The translations under genes and the position numbers were made by a program. From Solirubrobacterales bacterium (GTDB taxonomy: Bacteria > Actinomycetota > Thermoleophilia > Solirubrobacterales > 70-9): a stretch of 34,666 nucleotides of DNA. The notes beneath the pieces were generated by a model. That model worked only from the letters and a program-made list of their open reading frames with translations. It was not told the origin of the DNA and did no database searches. Shown here piece by piece: positions 1-9,615 of this stretch; the stretch's first letter is position 1, and every line of letters begins with the position of its first letter. The stretch lies in contig JADGPJ010000023.1 of assembly GCA_017882505.1 (NCBI GenBank), positions 1 through 34,666 of the forward strand, read 5' to 3'.

Positions 1-166
1 TTCGCGTACGTGAGTCGTTTTCGGATCTGCTTCACGAAGGATCTCCTTGGAGTAGAGGGGAGGAGAAATGGCAAACTGCCGAGGCAGATTTACCGCGATC
101 TCGGACGCTAAGTCCATGCCGACCCTCCCAGGGCACCAGGCCAGTGTCAAGCGGGGCCGGCGGGTG

Positions 167-1234
167 TCAGTCGCCGCCTTCGACGGTCCTCTCCGCCACC
201 TCCGCCAGCCGCTCGACCATCCGGGCGAACTGCTCGATCTCCGGGGGGACCTCGCCGTAGGCACCGGCCGCATAGCGGGCGTAGACGCCCTCGAGGATGA
301 TCGCCAGCTTCCAGTAGCCGAGGGCGAGGTAGAAGTCGAGGTCGGAGATGTCGCGGCCGGAGCTAGCTGCATAGCGCGCCGCCAGCTCCTCCCGGGTCGG
401 GAAGCCGGGCGCCAGGTTCGCCGGCTGGCCGAGCGCGATCCCCTTCTCGCCCCGCTCGGGCCAGTAGGCCATCAGCGTGCCGACGTCGGCGAGCGGGTCG
501 CCGAGCGTGCAGAGCTCCCAGTCGACCACCGCCGCGACCTCTCCCGACGGGGTCAGGATCATGTTGTCGAGGCGGTAGTCGCCGTGCACGAGCGTCGCCG
601 GGCCCTGGTCGGGGATCCGGGCGGCGAGCCGCTCGTGGACGCGGTCGACGGCCTCGAGCTCGCGCGTCTTCGATTTCTCCCACTGGCCCTGCCAGCGGCG
701 CAGCTGCCGGGCGACGTAGTCCTCCCTGCGACCGAGGTCGCCGAGGCCGACGGCGTCGGGATCGACGGCGTGGATCTGCGCCAGGGTGTCGGCGACACGC
801 TCGCCGATCGCCCGCCGATCGGCCTCGTCCGGGAAGGCGTCCGCCTCCGCCAGCCCACGCAGCACCGGGCCCTCGACGAACTCCATCGCGTAGAAGGGGG
901 CGCCGGTGACGCTCTCGTCCTCGCAGAGGCCGACCACCGGCGCCACCGGCACCGCGGTCGGCTCGAGGGCGGAGACGACCCGGTGCTCGCGGGCCATGTC
1001 ATGCGCGGAGCCGAGGCGCTTGCCGAGCGGTGGCCGCCGCAGCGCCCAGCTGTTCCCGGCCTGGTCGCTGACGCGGTAGGTCAGGTTCGAGAGACCGCCG
1101 GCGATGCGCTCGAAGCCGAGCGGCGGCGAGACCCCCTGGGCGTGCTCGGAAAACCAGGCTTCGAGCCCAGCTTGGTCGATGCCATCCGCGCCCGCGACGG
1201 AGTCGTCGCCGCGGTCTGTAGCCTCGTCGCCCAT
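167..1234 (-). CDS. Phosphotransferase family protein (APH/choline kinase fold)
   Basis: A 355-residue soluble protein with the aminoglycoside-phosphotransferase (APH) kinase fold. The N-terminal lobe has the glycine turn FERIAGGLSNLTYRV followed by WALRRPP. The catalytic loop VHGDYRLDNMIL lies near residue 217, and the metal-binding segment VVDWELCTLGDPLADVG follows it. This subgroup, with WELxTLGDPLAD, is usually found with acyl-CoA dehydrogenases in actinobacteria and is not an antibiotic-resistance enzyme; its natural substrate is not settled. The ATG is preceded 9 nt upstream by TATGCT and no Shine-Dalgarno is visible, so the message is probably leaderless. It diverges from the histidine kinase gene. 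Family assignment is firm; the substrate is unknown. Confidence 0.9.
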   Translation of the reverse strand: MGDEATDRGDDSVAGADGIDQAGLEAWFSEHAQGVSPPLGFERIAGGLSNLTYRVSDQAGNSWALRRPPLGKRLGSAHDMAREHRVVSALEPTAVPVAPVVGLCEDESVTGAPFYAMEFVEGPVLRGLAEADAFPDEADRRAIGERVADTLAQIHAVDPDAVGLGDLGRREDYVARQLRRWQGQWEKSKTRELEAVDRVHERLAARIPDQGPATLVHGDYRLDNMILTPSGEVAAVVDWELCTLGDPLADVGTLMAYWPERGEKGIALGQPANLAPGFPTREELAARYAASSGRDISDLDFYLALGYWKLAIILEGVYARYAAGAYGEVPPEIEQFARMVERLAEVAERTVEGGD

Positions 1235-1243
1235 AGCCGCGCA

Positions 1244-1249
1244 AGCATA
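1244..1249 (-). promoter_or_regulatory. Putative -10 element (TATGCT), leaderless start of the APH gene
   Basis: On the minus strand TATGCT lies 9 nt before the ATG of the phosphotransferase gene. Transcription starting about 7 nt downstream would begin at or next to the start codon. No clear -35 is seen. On the plus strand the same ATAT core reads TATTCC (1248-1253), a possible -10 for the divergent kinase gene. Confidence 0.45.
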
Positions 1250-1268
1250 TTCCCGACCTGCTCATCAC

Positions 1269-2513
1269 CTGAACCCGTCGCTTGCCAACAGGCTGAGGAT
1301 TGGCTTCGCGATCGGCTTTGCCCTGCTCACGGCGATGGCGGTGATCGGCGTCGCCCGTTTCATCCAGCAGCGCCAGGACTACGAGGACGCGATCGCCCGC
1401 TCTTACCAGGTCGAGATGGCGGCCCGGGTCAGGATCGCGCAGGGGACGGACTCACAGGCCGCGAGGGCGGTGGTCGCGGCACAGGCGGAACAGCGCAGCC
1501 GGCTGCAGGACCAGATCTCCAGCGACACCCGCGACACCGCGATCCTCGTCGCCGCCGGTCTGATCGGCGGCCTGACCGGGGCGCTGCTGCTGTTCAGCGG
1601 CCTGATCGCCTCGATGCGGCGCCCGCTGGAGGAGCTCGTCGACGCCGCCGGCCGCCTCGCCGCCGGCGACCTCAGCACCCGGGTGAAGGTCGGCGGCGTC
1701 TCCGAGACGGCCACACTCGGCGCGGCCTTCAACGAAATGGCCGGCCAGCTGGAGGTCGAGGCGAGCCAACGCGACCAGCTCGACCGGCTCAAAGACGAGT
1801 TCGTCCTCACCGCCTCGCACGAGCTGCGCAGCCCGCTCACCTCGGTCCAGGGCTTCGCCGAGCTGCTGATGCTGGAGCGCGACTCGTTGACGCCGAGGCA
1901 GGTCGAGACCGTCGAGATCATCCTCGACAACTGCCGCCACCTGGTCCGCCTCCTCAACGACCTGCTCGACCTCGCCCGCAGCGACGCCGGCCGGCTCTCG
2001 GTCCGGCTGCGACCGACTGAGCTGACGCCTTTGATCGAAGACGTGGTGCGGACGATGCGAGCCCAGACCGAGGGCGCCGGCCAGTCCCTGACGCAGCGCC
2101 TGGAGCCAGATCTGCCGGTGATCGAAGCCGAGGCAGACCGGGTACGACAGGTACTGGTGAATCTGATCACCAACGCACATGAGTACTCGCCCGAAGGCGC
2201 GGCGATCACGGTGACCGCACATGGATACGGTGCTGGGGTGGAAGTTGCCGTGAACGACAACGGACCGGGAATCCCCGAGAGCCAGCTCGAACACATCTTC
2301 GAGCGATTCACCCGCGGCGACGCGGGCTTGACCCAGCGCGTCGGCGGAACCGGGCTCGGGCTGGCGATCTCGAAATCGCTGGTCGAGCTGCACGGCGGCT
2401 CGATCGAGGCCGACTCGACCGTCGGCGAGGGCTCGACCTTCCGCTTCCGCCTGCCCGTCAAGCCACCCGTGGCCGCCGCCGACCCTGAGCGCGCGACCGC
2501 GGAGTCGAGCTGA
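1269..2513 (+). CDS. Two-component sensor histidine kinase (HAMP-HisKA-HATPase_c)
   Basis: A membrane sensor kinase of about 414 residues from the start chosen here. A first transmembrane helix (about residues 9-29) is followed by an extracytoplasmic loop of only about 60 residues, a second helix (about 90-112), a HAMP linker (RPLEELVDAAGRLAAGDLS), the H-box FVLTASHELRSPLTS with His184, the N-box NLITNAHEYSPEG, the G1 box NDNGPGIP, the F-box IFERF and the G2 box GGTGLGLAISKS. All catalytic boxes are intact. The start is unclear: in-frame ATGs at 1104 and 1179 lie inside the divergent gene, the next ATG at 1335 would cut the first helix, and 1269 is a CTG. The stop overlaps the response regulator start (TGATG), so the two genes are translationally coupled. 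The signal sensed is unknown. Confidence 0.85.
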   Translation: MNPSLANRLRIGFAIGFALLTAMAVIGVARFIQQRQDYEDAIARSYQVEMAARVRIAQGTDSQAARAVVAAQAEQRSRLQDQISSDTRDTAILVAAGLIGGLTGALLLFSGLIASMRRPLEELVDAAGRLAAGDLSTRVKVGGVSETATLGAAFNEMAGQLEVEASQRDQLDRLKDEFVLTASHELRSPLTSVQGFAELLMLERDSLTPRQVETVEIILDNCRHLVRLLNDLLDLARSDAGRLSVRLRPTELTPLIEDVVRTMRAQTEGAGQSLTQRLEPDLPVIEAEADRVRQVLVNLITNAHEYSPEGAAITVTAHGYGAGVEVAVNDNGPGIPESQLEHIFERFTRGDAGLTQRVGGTGLGLAISKSLVELHGGSIEADSTVGEGSTFRFRLPVKPPVAAADPERATAESS

Positions 2514-2884
2514 TGACCAAGGTCCTCGTAGCCGACGACTCGGAGACGATCCTGCTGCTGATACGGACCCGCCTGGAGCTGGCCGGCTACCAGGTCGAGA
2601 CCGCCGCAGACGGCCAGGAGGTGACGGAGATCATGGGTTCGGAAGATCCCGAGGACCTACCCGACCTGCTGCTGCTCGACGCGATGATGCCGCGCAAGTC
2701 CGGGATCGACGCGCTGCGCGAGCTGCGGGCCGCCGGCGTCGAGACGCCGGCGCTGATCGTCAGCGCCCACCAGGATCCGAGTGACGCCGACGCCCCGACC
2801 GACCTCGAGATCAGCGGCTACGTGACCAAGCCGATCGACTTCGAGCGGCTGCTCGGCGAGATCGACGCGCTGACGCGGGCCTAG
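2513..2884 (+). CDS. Single-domain response regulator (CheY-like receiver)
   Basis: A 123-residue receiver domain with no output domain. The acidic pair D8-D9 (VLVADDSE), the phosphoacceptor D56 (LLLLDAMMP), S84 of IVSAH and K106 in YVTKPID make up the full receiver active site. It follows the kinase gene with a one-base TGATG overlap and is very probably its partner. Without a DNA-binding domain it must act by protein contact or as a phosphorelay intermediate. The gene converges on the DEAD-box helicase gene, with only 12 bases between the stop codons. Confidence 0.93.
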   Translation: MTKVLVADDSETILLLIRTRLELAGYQVETAADGQEVTEIMGSEDPEDLPDLLLLDAMMPRKSGIDALRELRAAGVETPALIVSAHQDPSDADAPTDLEISGYVTKPIDFERLLGEIDALTRA

Positions 2885-2896
2885 GCCCGCCCCAGC

Positions 2897-4441
2897 TCAA
2901 CTCTTGGCTATCTCTAGCCGGATCTCCTTGCCTTTGAGCTTGGTGCCGTCGAGGAACTCGACCGCACGCTCGGCCTGATCGGGGGCGACCTCGACGAACG
3001 AGAAGCGGTGGAGGACGCGGACGTCGTAGATCGACTCCTCGGGCAGGACGGCGCCCTCGCGCAGGGCCCAGCGCAGGTCGTCCTCGTCGATGCCGCTGCG
3101 CTCGCCGCGGTTGACGAAGAGCTTGACGCTGTCGCGCGCGGGCTCGCCATCGTGGTCCTCAGGCTCGATCGCGGGCCTGGAATCGGGCTGGCTCGGCGCC
3201 GGCGACGGGACGCCGTTCGTGTCCGGCTCCGGCGGCGGCGCGCCACTGCTGGCGGGCGTCGCCTGCTCGACCTTCTCGCGGCGTTCGCTGCGCTCGCGCC
3301 GGCGGGGGGGTGGCGCGTGCTCGAGCCGCTCCTCGGGGGCCTCCCACTCGCCGATCGTGGTCTTGACGTCGCGCTCGATGCGGGTGATCTCATCGCGCTG
3401 GGCCGGGGTCACGAAAGTGATCGCGCGACCGGTCCGCCCGACCCGTCCGGTCCTGCCGATGCGGTGGACGTAGGTCTCCGAAGAGTTCGGGACGTCGAAG
3501 TTGATGACGTGGGTGACGTGCTCGATGTCGAGGCCGCGGGCGGCGATGTCGGTGGCGACGAGCAGCCGCACCCGATGGTCCTTGAAGGCGATCATGACCC
3601 CGTCGCGGACGCCCTGGCTGAGGTCGCCGTGCAGCGCCTTCACGTCCAGCCCTTTGTCCTTCAGCGTCTTCTCGAGCTTCGAGGCGCCGATTTTGGTCCG
3701 GGTGAAGATGATCGCCTGCTCGGGTTCTTCGGTCTTCAGCAGCTCGACCAGGCGCGCCGTCTTCTCATTCGCCGGAACCTCGACGAAGGCCTGGGCGATG
3801 GCATCGACGGTGAGCGCCTTCGGGGTGATGGAGATCGTCGTCGGCTCATACATGTAGCCCTCGGCGAGCTTCTGGATCGGCGGCGGCATCGTCGCCGAGA
3901 AGAGCGCCGTCTGGCGCCCGCTCGGGCACATCCGGAGGATCTTCTCGACATCGTCGATGAAGCCGAGGTCGAGCATCTCGTCCGCCTCGTCGAGGACGAC
4001 GTAGCGGGCCGAGGTGAGGACCAGCGAACGGCGCGACATCAGGTCCATCATCCGGCCGACGGTGGCGACGACGACGTGGGCGCCGGAGCGCAGTTGCGAC
4101 TGCTGGGAGCGGATCGGGGCGCCGCCGAAGACCGCCACGATCTCGATGTCGAGGTGCTCGGCGTAGGTGCGCAGCGCCTGCGTCACCTGGATGCAGAGCT
4201 CCCGGGTCGGGGTCATGACGATCGCCTGGACCTCTTGGTTCGCCGGATCGAGGTACTGCAGGAGCGGCAGACCGAAGGCGGCGGTCTTGCCGGTGCCGGT
4301 CTGGGCCTGGCCGATCACGTCGTGGCCGGCGAGCAGCTCGGGGATCGCCTGCTCCTGAATCGGCGTCGGGTCTTCGTAACCCAGCTCGTCGAGGGCCTGC
4401 TGAATGTCGGGCGAGAGGCCCAGGTCTTTGAATGTGGTCAT
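2897..4441 (-). CDS. DEAD-box ATP-dependent RNA helicase with C-terminal DbpA/CsdA RNA-binding domain
   Basis: A 514-residue DEAD-box RNA helicase acting in RNA remodelling or ribosome assembly. The start at MTTFKDLG matches the family N-terminus; the frame continues upstream but that part is antisense-like and unconserved. Motifs in order: F4 and the Q motif PTPIQEQ, motif I AQTGTGKT (45-52), Ia PTRELCIQ, DEAD at 151-154, III SAT, V ARGLDI, VI HRIGRTGRVGRTG. Motif Ib reads ATVGR where ATPGR is usual. A charged Pro/Glu/Arg-rich linker leads to an RRM-like DbpA domain (SVKLFVNRGERSGI to the C-terminus), as in DbpA/CsdA/DeaD proteins that bind rRNA. Its ATG overlaps the stop of the upstream degraded oxidoreductase (ATGA). 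The exact RNA target cannot be told from sequence. Confidence 0.95.
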   Translation of the reverse strand: MTTFKDLGLSPDIQQALDELGYEDPTPIQEQAIPELLAGHDVIGQAQTGTGKTAAFGLPLLQYLDPANQEVQAIVMTPTRELCIQVTQALRTYAEHLDIEIVAVFGGAPIRSQQSQLRSGAHVVVATVGRMMDLMSRRSLVLTSARYVVLDEADEMLDLGFIDDVEKILRMCPSGRQTALFSATMPPPIQKLAEGYMYEPTTISITPKALTVDAIAQAFVEVPANEKTARLVELLKTEEPEQAIIFTRTKIGASKLEKTLKDKGLDVKALHGDLSQGVRDGVMIAFKDHRVRLLVATDIAARGLDIEHVTHVINFDVPNSSETYVHRIGRTGRVGRTGRAITFVTPAQRDEITRIERDVKTTIGEWEAPEERLEHAPPPRRRERSERREKVEQATPASSGAPPPEPDTNGVPSPAPSQPDSRPAIEPEDHDGEPARDSVKLFVNRGERSGIDEDDLRWALREGAVLPEESIYDVRVLHRFSFVEVAPDQAERAVEFLDGTKLKGKEIRLEIAKS

Positions 4442-4850
4442 GTCGATGGGTCCAGAAGGAGCTTGCCGCTGGTGCGGCGGGCGATCAGGTCTTCGTGGGC
4501 GCGGGGCGCCTCTGAGAGTGGGTATACGTCGCCGATCGTAGCTTCGAGCTCGCCGGCGGCGACGGCACCCAGCAACTCGCCGATCATAGGGATCGCCAGG
4601 CCCGGCCGGGCCAGGAGGTGGATCAGCCAGAAGCCGATCACCGACTTCGAGCCCCGCAGCAGTCTTCGGAATCGCCTCGCGCGAGCAGCGCGACGTCTCC
4701 ACCGCGGCGGGTGGTGTGGGTGTCGGCGAAATTGACCCCGCAGCGGGAGACCTCGACCAGCACCTCACCCTCGCCGGGAGCCGGATCGGGGACCTCGACG
4801 TGTTCGAGCACCTCGGGTCCGCCGAACTCCTGCAGCTGGATCGCCTTCAT
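4438..4850 (-). pseudogene. Internally deleted NADPH:quinone oxidoreductase (zinc-less MDR) remnant
   Basis: Two pieces of one medium-chain dehydrogenase/reductase are recognisable. The 5' piece (4850 to about 4710) encodes the GroES-like N-terminus MKAIQLQEFGGPEVLEH and GEVLVEVSRCGVNFADTH. The 3' piece (about 4650 to 4438) encodes the family C-terminus GFWLIHLLARPG, PLSEAPRAHEDLIARRT, SGKLLLDPST in another frame. The middle (rest of the GroES domain and most of the Rossmann domain, roughly 190 codons of a usual 320-330) is missing. The 5' frame ends at a TGA after about 23 unrelated residues. The intact stop still overlaps the helicase ATG, so the ancestral gene headed that operon. A functional product is unlikely; an assembly error would look the same. 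Confidence 0.75.
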
Positions 4851-4878
4851 CGGCCGCTGAGTCTCGCAGGGGAGCCGC

Positions 4879-4884
4879 TAGGCT
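4879..4884 (+). promoter_or_regulatory. Putative -10 element (TAGGCT) for the PfkB kinase gene
   Basis: TAGGCT fits the actinobacterial TANNNT -10 pattern and stands 9 nt before the ATG, with no Shine-Dalgarno between them, so the kinase message is probably leaderless. No convincing -35 is seen. Confidence 0.5.
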
Positions 4885-4893
4885 GCCGTCCGC

Positions 4894-5820
<927 letters not shown>

Positions 5821-5906
5821 CCGCCGCGGCACTCAACTCGGCAACAGGCGGGGCAGCCGAACTGCGATACTGGCGCTCCTTGCATACAAGCTTCGAAGGA
5901 GGGGCG

Positions 5907-7310
<1,404 letters not shown>

Positions 7311-7372
7311 ACAGCCAGTCGGCGAAAACGGGGTTCGGACTGACCTGGCGCCCGGAACGCCCGGGGAGCTTC

Positions 7373-7378
7373 TAGGGT
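7373..7378 (+). promoter_or_regulatory. Putative -10 element (TAGGGT) for the three-gene small-protein operon
   Basis: TAGGGT lies 7 nt before the GTG start and there is no Shine-Dalgarno, consistent with a leaderless operon whose promoter is independent of citrate synthase. Confidence 0.45.
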
Positions 7379-7385
7379 TCAGCCC

Positions 7386-7739
7386 GTGGCTCGTTCGAAG
7401 TGGAGGCTGACCGTGCGGAAGGGATCCGAGGTTGAGCATGCTCAATTCGATGACTTGGACGAGGCCGTGGCCGCGATGAGGAGCCGGGCGCTGGAGATAC
7501 GGAGCGAGGGGCCGGCGAAGGCGGTTAGGTCGCTGCGGGACTACGGGCCGGGGGATCTGGTGCGGGCGCGGCTGCAGCTGACCGGGCGGGGGCTGCTGCG
7601 CAAGCCGGTCGCCGGGGTCGACGTGCGGGGGGACGGGACCTTCATGCCCTTCCGCGGCGGGGTCGGGCGCGAGGAGCTCGACCCGACCAACCACGAGACG
7701 CCATTCGACCTCGTGCGCGAGACTCTCGAAGCAGACTGA
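7386..7739 (+). CDS. Conserved-looking small protein, function unknown
   Basis: A 117-residue soluble protein beginning with GTG. It opens with a predicted strand-helix unit (KWRLTVRKGS, then DDLDEAVAAMRSRALEIRSEG), followed by a basic middle and an acidic tail (DPTNHETPFDLVRETLEAD). I do not recognise a named domain, and there is no signal peptide or membrane segment. Codon use (G/C in third positions) matches the neighbours, which supports a real gene. The stop overlaps the next start (TGATG), so it is coupled to the 110-residue protein. GTG is chosen because TAGGGT stands 7 nt upstream. Confidence 0.75.
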   Translation: MARSKWRLTVRKGSEVEHAQFDDLDEAVAAMRSRALEIRSEGPAKAVRSLRDYGPGDLVRARLQLTGRGLLRKPVAGVDVRGDGTFMPFRGGVGREELDPTNHETPFDLVRETLEAD

Positions 7740-8071
7740 TGAGCGACCACGACTCCAGCACCGAGATTCCCAAGGGCAGCTACGCCGCCGGCGAGCGCGT
7801 GAAGCTGCCCGCCGGCGCCGAACCGCCGTTCACTATCTTCATCAACGGCGTCGAGCAGAGCCAGGACACTTACGCGATCGAGGGCGGCGAGATCGTCTTC
7901 AACCGCCCGATCGTCAAGGAGAAGATGGATGCCGGCCGCTGGCTGGCGATGTACCTCGGCATCTTCGGCACCTACCGCAAGGACGAGACGATCGACCTCC
8001 AGTTCAGCCGCGACGGCAAGGTCGAACTGCTGCCCGACCTGCCCGTGGTTCCCTACCCCGAGGCGCCATGA
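7739..8071 (+). CDS. Small protein, function unknown (second of three coupled genes)
   Basis: A 110-residue protein. A short disordered N-terminus is followed by a strand-rich part (PPFTIFINGVEQSQDTY, GGEIVFNRPI), an amphipathic stretch (MDAGRWLAMYLGIFGTYR) and a final strand pair (ETIDLQFSRDGKVELL) ending in a Pro-rich tail. The stretch around WLAMYLGIF is the only hydrophobic segment; it could touch the membrane or form a hydrophobic helix but is short for a transmembrane span. No known domain is recognised. It is bound to both neighbours by overlapping stop/start codons (TGATG before, ATGA after), so all three products are probably made in fixed ratio. Confidence 0.78.
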   Translation: MSDHDSSTEIPKGSYAAGERVKLPAGAEPPFTIFINGVEQSQDTYAIEGGEIVFNRPIVKEKMDAGRWLAMYLGIFGTYRKDETIDLQFSRDGKVELLPDLPVVPYPEAP

Positions 8072-8490
8072 ACCTCGGCTTCGTCCTCCTCTCCGACCAC
8101 AGCGAGGCGGTCAACGGCAAGCTCTACCTGACCGGCGGCGGCTGGAACGTCCTGCGCCTGCCCGAGCTCCCGCACGAGTGGTCCTTCCACATCGGCCTCG
8201 GGATCGACGTCGCCTGGCACGAGACCAACAGCCCGCACGAGCTCGTGGTCACGATCCAGGACCCCGACGGGGTCGAGCTCGGCGAGGGCCTGACCGCCAA
8301 CTTCGAGACCGGGCGCCCGCCGGGCATGCCGGCCGGCCAGGAGCAGCGCCTGGTGATGTCGATCGCCGCCACCGCCAGCTTCGCCGCCGCCGGTCCCCAC
8401 GCCGCCGTCGTCCAGGTCGACGGCGACGAGCTGGGCCGCGCCCGCTTCTACCTGATGGAAGGCGTCCCGCCCGAGGGGGAGCTGACCTAG
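8068..8490 (+). CDS. DUF6941-like protein
   Basis: A 140-residue protein that looks like the DUF6941 family, judged by the N-terminal MNLGFVLLSDHSEAVNGKLY followed by LTGGGWNVL. The rest is a predicted beta-sandwich: FHIGLGIDVAWHETN, HELVVTIQDPDG, and a late strand pair PHAAVVQVDGDELGRARFYL. No catalytic residues, signal peptide or membrane segment stand out. It closes a three-gene coupled operon (ATGA overlap with the preceding gene) and converges on the UbiA gene. The family name is from memory of its conserved N-terminus; the biological role is unknown. Confidence 0.75.
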   Translation: MNLGFVLLSDHSEAVNGKLYLTGGGWNVLRLPELPHEWSFHIGLGIDVAWHETNSPHELVVTIQDPDGVELGEGLTANFETGRPPGMPAGQEQRLVMSIAATASFAAAGPHAAVVQVDGDELGRARFYLMEGVPPEGELT

Positions 8491-8521
8491 GCCGGATCGG
8501 GGCCGTCGGCGGTCGCGGCCG

Positions 8522-9475
8522 CTAGTTGAACACGTAGAGCAGGAGGAAGGCGATCAGCGCGTAGGAGGCGCCGGCGGCCTGGATTCCGCGGTCTTCGGCG
8601 ACGATCGCCGCCATCGAGCGGTCGTCGGAACGGTCGTAGATCAGGTAGAGGTAGCGGAAGATCCCGTAGACCACGGGCGGGATCGTCAGCATCATCTGGC
8701 TGCCGATCAGCGGCGAGTTGACGGTGTAGATCGCGTAGCTGAGCACGGTGCCGGTGGTGACCAGGGAGACCATCTGGTCGAGGAAGGGAAGCGAGTAGTG
8801 CTCGAGCACCGGCCGAGTCGAAGTCCCCTCGTGCAGCTCGGAGACCGCCTCCTGGCGGCGCTTGGTGAAGCCGAGGAAGGCGGCGAGCATGCCGGTGCAG
8901 AGGATCAGCCACTCCGAGGCGTGGGCGTCGACGGCGCTGGCGCCGGCGGCGACGCGGAGGATGAAGAGGCCGGCGAGCGTCATCACGTCGATGATCACGA
9001 CCTGCTTGAGGCCGAGGCTGTAGGCCACCTGCGCGATTCCGTAGCCGACGACCATCAACCCCACCTGCCAGTTGACGGCGGCGAAGGCGATCGCAATCGC
9101 GACCACCGCCAGCACCGGCGCGATCGTCATCGCCGATCCCTCGGAGAGCTCGCCGGCCGCGAGCGGGCGGAGGCGCTTCTTCGGGTGCTTGCGATCGAGC
9201 TCGACGTCGATCAGGTCGTTGACGAAGTAGCCAGCGCTGGAGATCAGGCAGAAGGCGACGAAGGTGATGACGGCCTCCAGCACGTCGTGGGACTGGTTGA
9301 ACTTGCCGGAGAAGAGGAGACCGGCGAAGACGAAGACGTTTTTGATCCACTCCTTCGGCCGACCCGTCTTGATCGCCGCCCGCAGCGGCGAGCGCCGCGG
9401 CACGACCGGCTCGCCGGCGTCGGGCTTCCCCGCTTCAGCCGGCACGGTCGGTTGTTCCGAAGTGATCGTTTCCAT
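8522..9475 (-). CDS. UbiA-family prenyltransferase, decaprenyl-phosphate phosphoribosyltransferase-like
   Basis: A 317-residue integral membrane protein with about eight to nine hydrophobic helices. The N-terminal block RPKEWIKNVFVFAGLLFSG and the aspartate motif NDLIDVELDRKHPKKRLRP are typical of decaprenyl-phosphate phosphoribosyltransferases (Rv3806c-like), which transfer phosphoribose to a polyprenyl phosphate for arabinosyl donors of the envelope. The second acidic region (YSLGLKQVVIIDVMTLAG) is also present. Start METITSEQ is preferred over an Arg-rich in-frame extension. It is the third gene in the run after the AcrA1-like and AGPS-like genes, 140 bases from the latter. Other UbiA substrates are possible, but the HPKKRLRP motif favours this subfamily. 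Confidence 0.88.
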   Translation of the reverse strand: METITSEQPTVPAEAGKPDAGEPVVPRRSPLRAAIKTGRPKEWIKNVFVFAGLLFSGKFNQSHDVLEAVITFVAFCLISSAGYFVNDLIDVELDRKHPKKRLRPLAAGELSEGSAMTIAPVLAVVAIAIAFAAVNWQVGLMVVGYGIAQVAYSLGLKQVVIIDVMTLAGLFILRVAAGASAVDAHASEWLILCTGMLAAFLGFTKRRQEAVSELHEGTSTRPVLEHYSLPFLDQMVSLVTTGTVLSYAIYTVNSPLIGSQMMLTIPPVVYGIFRYLYLIYDRSDDRSMAAIVAEDRGIQAAGASYALIAFLLLYVFN

Positions 9476-9580
9476 CGCTGAGAGCCGGCACCGGCGCCTG
9501 CGGCGCCTCACCGGGGATATCGGGTCGCGACAGGGTACCGCCGGGCGGCGTCATCCCCGTCGTCACCGCCGAGTTCGCAC

Positions 9581-9603
9581 TTTGTCGGGCATGCGCCGAC
9601 AAA
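9581..9603. repeat. Inverted repeat TTTGTCGG-N7-CCGACAAA between the AGPS and UbiA genes
   Basis: Perfect 8-base arms around a 7-base centre that is itself nearly symmetric (GCATGC). It lies 13 bases past the AGPS-like stop and about 105 bases before the UbiA start. Without a T-run on either side it could be an operator for a dimeric repressor or a weak terminator. Confidence 0.4.
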
Positions 9604-9615
9604 CCGCGGACTCGG

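Noticed and set aside
1-111. Plus-strand frame open from the window edge, ending in KLPRQIYRDLGR and TAA.
   Set aside because: It could be the tail of a truncated gene, but at 36 codons and without a recognisable family it cannot be supported. The remaining bases up to 166 show nothing else.
68-2020. Long plus-strand open frame of 650 codons beginning with ATG behind GGGGAGGAG.
   Set aside because: It is antisense to the APH gene and then out of frame with the histidine kinase, both of which have clear domains. The good ribosome-like site is probably chance.
3008-4735. Plus-strand open frame of 575 codons antisense to the helicase.
   Set aside because: Shadow frame; all helicase motifs lie on the minus strand.
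4442-4768. 109-codon N-terminal extension of the helicase frame.
   Set aside because: It reads the degraded oxidoreductase in a wrong frame and is Arg/Pro-rich and unconserved. MTTFKDLG at 4441 is the family start.
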